Assembly: GCF_031180975.1 (NCBI RefSeq) | Contig: NZ_JAPSLI010000005.1 | Location: 1-64,000 of the forward strand | Reading direction: 5' to 3' | DNA: 64,000 nt | DNA from: Microbacterium sp. | Lineage (GTDB): Bacteria; Actinomycetota; Actinomycetes; Actinomycetales; Microbacteriaceae | Shown here: piece by piece, positions 61,139-64,000 of the stretch | How the letters are laid out: every line of letters begins with the position of its first letter | How positions within the stretch are numbered: position 1 is the stretch's first letter | Translations under genes and position numbers: made by a program | The notes under the pieces: model-generated | The model's input: the letters and a program-made list of their open reading frames with translations, nothing else | Told to the model about the DNA's origin: nothing | The model's database searches: none

Positions 61139-64000
61139 ATGCCAGCTCGAGTCCATGCCGTCGTCGTCGCGCGATCCGGCCACACCGCCACCGCTCAGCT
61201 CACCCGCACGCTCGAGGCTCTGCGCGCGCAGACCCTGCCGCCCGCCGCGGTGACCGTGGTCGTCGCCGGCAACGCGGCCTCGGTGCGCGGACTGCCCGGC
61301 ATCGGCCGCATCGTCGAGGGCATCATCGAGGCCCGCACCAGCACCACCTTCGCCGAAGCGGTCGCCCTCGCCCAGCCGCGGGTGTCACCGGGCAGCGCCG
61401 TCTGGCTGCTCGCGCAGGACACCGTCCCTGAGCCGGAGGCCCTGCAACTGCTCGCCGGCGCGCTGGAGCGCTCCCCCTCCGCCGCGATCTCCGCGCCGAA
61501 ACTCGTCCGCGACGACGACGAGCGGGAGATCGTGTCGCTCGGCGTGAGCATGAGCACGCTCGGTCGCACCGTCGAGCTCGCCGCCCACGAGCTGGACCAG
61601 GGGCAGCACGATGCCACCGAGGACGCTCTCGGCGCCGACGTGCGCGGAATGCTCGTCCGCGGTGAGGCGCCGACAGTGCTGCGGCCCGACCCGGCCCTCG
61701 GCGGCGCCGATGAAGGACTCGACCTGGGCGTCCGTGCCCGGTTGGGCGGCGCCCGCGTGGTGCTCGTCCCACAGGCCAGGATCGCCGTGACATCCGATGG
61801 CCCCGCGGCGCTGCCGAAGCGCGTCGCGGCGAGGGCGTGGGTCACTCGACGGGCGCAGCTGCACCGTCGACTCGCGTACGCCCCCGCGGCGCTCGTGCCG
61901 CTGCACTGGCTGAGCCTGCTGCCCTTGGCACTGTGGCGGTCGATCACCCATCTGGTCGGCAAGCGCCCCGCCGAGGTCGCCCCGGAATGGGGTGCTGCGA
62001 TCGCCGCGATGCTGAACATCGGCGGGCTGGTGCGTGCCCGCCGCGCCATCCGTGAGTTCCACACCGCCTCCTGGTCGAGCATCGCGCCGTTGCGCGTCTC
62101 CCGCACTCAGCTGCGACAGCGGCTCGACGACGGCCACGGCAGCGAGCGCGGCGCGGTCAGCGAACTGCACTTCTTCGGCGGGGGTGGGGCGTGGGCCGTG
62201 CTGGCCGCTCTGGTGGTGAGCATCGCCTGCTTCACGAAGCTGCTCGCCTGGCCGGCGCTCGGTGGTGGCGCGCTCCTGCCTATGCGGCAGACGATCGGCG
62301 CGCTGTGGGCGGACGCCACCTGGGGACTCCGAGGGCTCGGCGAGGATCTCGTCGGACCCGCGGACCCCTTCGCGGCGGTCCTCGCCGTGCTCGGCACCCT
62401 GTGGCCCGGCGCCCCGTCGTTCGCGCTGATCCTGCTGTGGCTCGGTGCGCTCCCGCTCGCAGTGCTCGGCGGCTGGTTCGCCGCCACCCGCGTCACTGAT
62501 CGCGCCGGTCTGCGGATCCTCGGCGGTGTGCTGTGGGCGCTCGCGCCGACATTCCTCACCGCGCTCGTACAGGGCCGGCCGGCCGCGGTGATCCTGCACC
62601 TGCTGCTGCCGTGGGTGTTCCACACCGCCGCGGTAGCACACCGCTCCTGGGGCGCCGCGGGCGCGGCATCCGTGCTCACCGCCGGCGCACTCGCCTGCGC
62701 TCCCTCCCTCGCCCCGGCGTTCGTGCTGCTGTGTGCGGTGGCGCTCGTCATCGCCCTGGTCAGCGGCCGGGTGCGCGGTGCGGTCCGGGTGATCTGGCTG
62801 CTCATCCCGAGCGTCGCGCTGTTCGCTCCGCTGATCTGGTGGCAGCTCCGACACGGTGAGCCGTGGGCCCTGCTCGCCGACCCCGGCGCGATCCGGCCGC
62901 TCGGGCAGGCGGGAGCGGATGCCGCGGGGCGCACCCTCCTCGCCACCGGCTTCCCGTCGCCCGACCGGGCCGGCTGGGAGTGGTTCGCGGCCGCGTTCTC
63001 GCCGTGGACGCCGCTGCTGGTCGCGCCGGTGGCGGTCCTCGCCCTGGCGGCTGCGCTGTCCCCGCGCTGGCGGGCCGGGTACGCCCTGCTGCTGGTCGCG
63101 TTCAGCGGTCTGGCCACCTCGGTGCTCGCGGTGGGCGTCGTCGTCTCCTTCTGGCAGGGCGCAGGTGTGCCGCTGTGGCCGGGTACCGGGCTCAGCCTGG
63201 CGTGGCTCGGCGTGGTCGGCGCGGCGCTGGTGACCCTCGACACGATCGTCGCCGTGCCGCGCGTGCGGACCGTGGCGGCGGCCACCGCCGGTCTGGCGCT
63301 CGCCGTGGTCGCGCTGCCCTCCTTCCTCGCCGTGCACACCGCGCACACCGCGTTGGGGAACGGTCCGGAGAGCACCCTGCCCGCTCTGGTGGCCGCTCAG
63401 GCCGACGGTGATGCCGACCGAGGCACGCTCGTCGTCACTCCGCTCAACGACGGCTCCCTCGCCGTCGAGCTGGTGTGGGGGCCGAGCGCCACGCTCGGGG
63501 CTCAGACCACGATGCTGAGCACCGCCACCCGGCATCCGGACGACGGCCTCGCGGAGAACGCCGTCGACCTCATCTCGGCGCGGGACTTCGACGCGTCCGC
63601 CGCGCTCGCCGAGCGCGGCGTCGGCTTCGTGCTGCTCGCCCGCACCGTCGGCGAACAGGACAGGGCCCGCAGCATGCGGGAGGCAGCGATCACCGCCGTC
63701 GATCAGCGCACCGGCTTCGTCAAAGCGGGCGAGACCGAGCGCGGCATGCTGTGGCGCATCGAGGGCGACGTCGCACCGCGCGGTGAGCTGACCGCCGCGC
63801 AGGAGGCGACCAGCCGGTTGGTCAGCACCCTGCAGATCATCGTGGTGCTGGCCGCCGTCCTGCTCTCCATCCCCACCCGCGCCTCACGTCGCGCCGCCCG
63901 GTCGCGCTCCCGGATCGTGGGACGCGCCGCCGAGGAGCCGATGGTGCTGCCGCGGCGGCGCGACCGCGCCGGTCTCGGGGAGGAACACGAGGAGCTCGTT
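61139..64000 (+). CDS. Large GT2-like/membrane protein, incomplete at right edge
   Basis: An open frame of 954 codons runs to the last base without a stop. Residues about 1-260 resemble a degenerate GT-A domain: HAVVVARSGHTATAQLTRTL at the start, WLLAQDTVPEPEAL near residue 100 in the donor-site position, and DEGLDLGVRARLGGARVV near 200. From about residue 340 there are ten or more hydrophobic helices with an outer domain (about 740-880) and a basic tail after a last helix (about 890-915). Similar proteins follow whiB2 in related actinobacteria as I recall. Their role is probably envelope glycan synthesis. TAGGCT (61123-61128) lies 10 nt before ATG 61139. Confidence 0.8.
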   Translation, partial: MPARVHAVVVARSGHTATAQLTRTLEALRAQTLPPAAVTVVVAGNAASVRGLPGIGRIVEGIIEARTSTTFAEAVALAQPRVSPGSAVWLLAQDTVPEPEALQLLAGALERSPSAAISAPKLVRDDDEREIVSLGVSMSTLGRTVELAAHELDQGQHDATEDALGADVRGMLVRGEAPTVLRPDPALGGADEGLDLGVRARLGGARVVLVPQARIAVTSDGPAALPKRVAARAWVTRRAQLHRRLAYAPAALVPLHWLSLLPLALWRSITHLVGKRPAEVAPEWGAAIAAMLNIGGLVRARRAIREFHTASWSSIAPLRVSRTQLRQRLDDGHGSERGAVSELHFFGGGGAWAVLAALVVSIACFTKLLAWPALGGGALLPMRQTIGALWADATWGLRGLGEDLVGPADPFAAVLAVLGTLWPGAPSFALILLWLGALPLAVLGGWFAATRVTDRAGLRILGGVLWALAPTFLTALVQGRPAAVILHLLLPWVFHTAAVAHRSWGAAGAASVLTAGALACAPSLAPAFVLLCAVALVIALVSGRVRGAVRVIWLLIPSVALFAPLIWWQLRHGEPWALLADPGAIRPLGQAGADAAGRTLLATGFPSPDRAGWEWFAAAFSPWTPLLVAPVAVLALAAALSPRWRAGYALLLVAFSGLATSVLAVGVVVSFWQGAGVPLWPGTGLSLAWLGVVGAALVTLDTIVAVPRVRTVAAATAGLALAVVALPSFLAVHTAHTALGNGPESTLPALVAAQADGDADRGTLVVTPLNDGSLAVELVWGPSATLGAQTTMLSTATRHPDDGLAENAVDLISARDFDASAALAERGVGFVLLARTVGEQDRARSMREAAITAVDQRTGFVKAGETERGMLWRIEGDVAPRGELTAAQEATSRLVSTLQIIVVLAAVLLSIPTRASRRAARSRSRIVGRAAEEPMVLPRRRDRAGLGEEHEELV

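Noticed and set aside
61385-63535. 716-codon minus-strand frame near the right edge
   Set aside because: Extremely rich in Gly, Arg, Glu and Gln with no hydrophobic pattern. The plus-strand frame gives membrane helices and runs uninterrupted to the edge.

Overview
The window is GC-rich, gene-dense bacterial DNA. Codon style, abundant GTG starts, leaderless promoters, a WhiB regulator and a mycobacteria-like glf/glfT galactan set point to an actinobacterium, most likely Microbacteriaceae (Microbacterium-like). This assignment is an inference from gene content and was not checked against a database. No stretch longer than about 300 bases lacks a gene; the longest gaps are about 145 bp (1127-1271, 16376-16522, 49293-49439, 60607-60750).

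Layout. 1-4.1 kb: end of an unknown gene, initiator tRNA-Met with terminator, a nitrilase-family hydrolase, a PLP aminotransferase and an HtrA-like protease. 4.1-10.5 kb: four CDP-glycerol glycerophosphotransferase-like proteins (two different tandem pairs) and a membrane GT2, a teichoic-acid-like block. 10.5-16.4 kb: birA, a PH-domain membrane protein, purK, purE, an LCP-family cell-wall ligase and a GT4. 16.5-22.3 kb: a cell-wall-binding repeat (CWB2) protein, a first Wzm/Wzt exporter and a large GT-C-like membrane protein. 22.3-39.4 kb: variable glycan core with a GT2/DUF2304 pair, a translationally coupled operon running from the diacetamido-uronic acid genes (wbpD, wbpE and wbpB types) through a PglK-like ABC flippase and several glycosyltransferases, a GT4-GT2 fusion and a UDP-GlcNAc 2-epimerase. 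39.4-49.3 kb: CWB2-glucuronyl C5-epimerase fusion, UDP-hexuronate-forming dehydrogenase, a GtrB/GtrA/GT-C triad, and two more CWB2 proteins (fibronectin III and secreted HNH nuclease fusions). 49.4-56.7 kb: galactofuranose block with glf, a second Wzm/Wzt, GlfT1-like and GlfT2-like transferases, and galE. 56.7-64 kb: two O-antigen-ligase-like proteins, manA, a whiB2-type regulator, and a giant GT2/membrane protein that runs off the end.

How it fits together. Nucleotide sugars are made by manA, galE, glf, the 2-epimerase, the dehydrogenase and the wbp-type genes. They are assembled on lipid carriers by about twelve cytosolic glycosyltransferases and exported by two Wzm/Wzt pairs and one flippase. 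Outside the membrane they can be altered by GT-C enzymes and, by inference, the anchored C5-epimerase, and joined to peptidoglycan by the LCP ligase. CWB2 modules are known in Clostridioides difficile to hold proteins on an anionic wall polymer, so the four CWB2 proteins probably bind a product of this same locus. The most novel-looking idea is surface editing of a uronic-acid wall polymer by the CWB2-C5-epimerase. A second general signal is a -10 box placed almost always 6 nt before a start codon, implying many leaderless transcripts.
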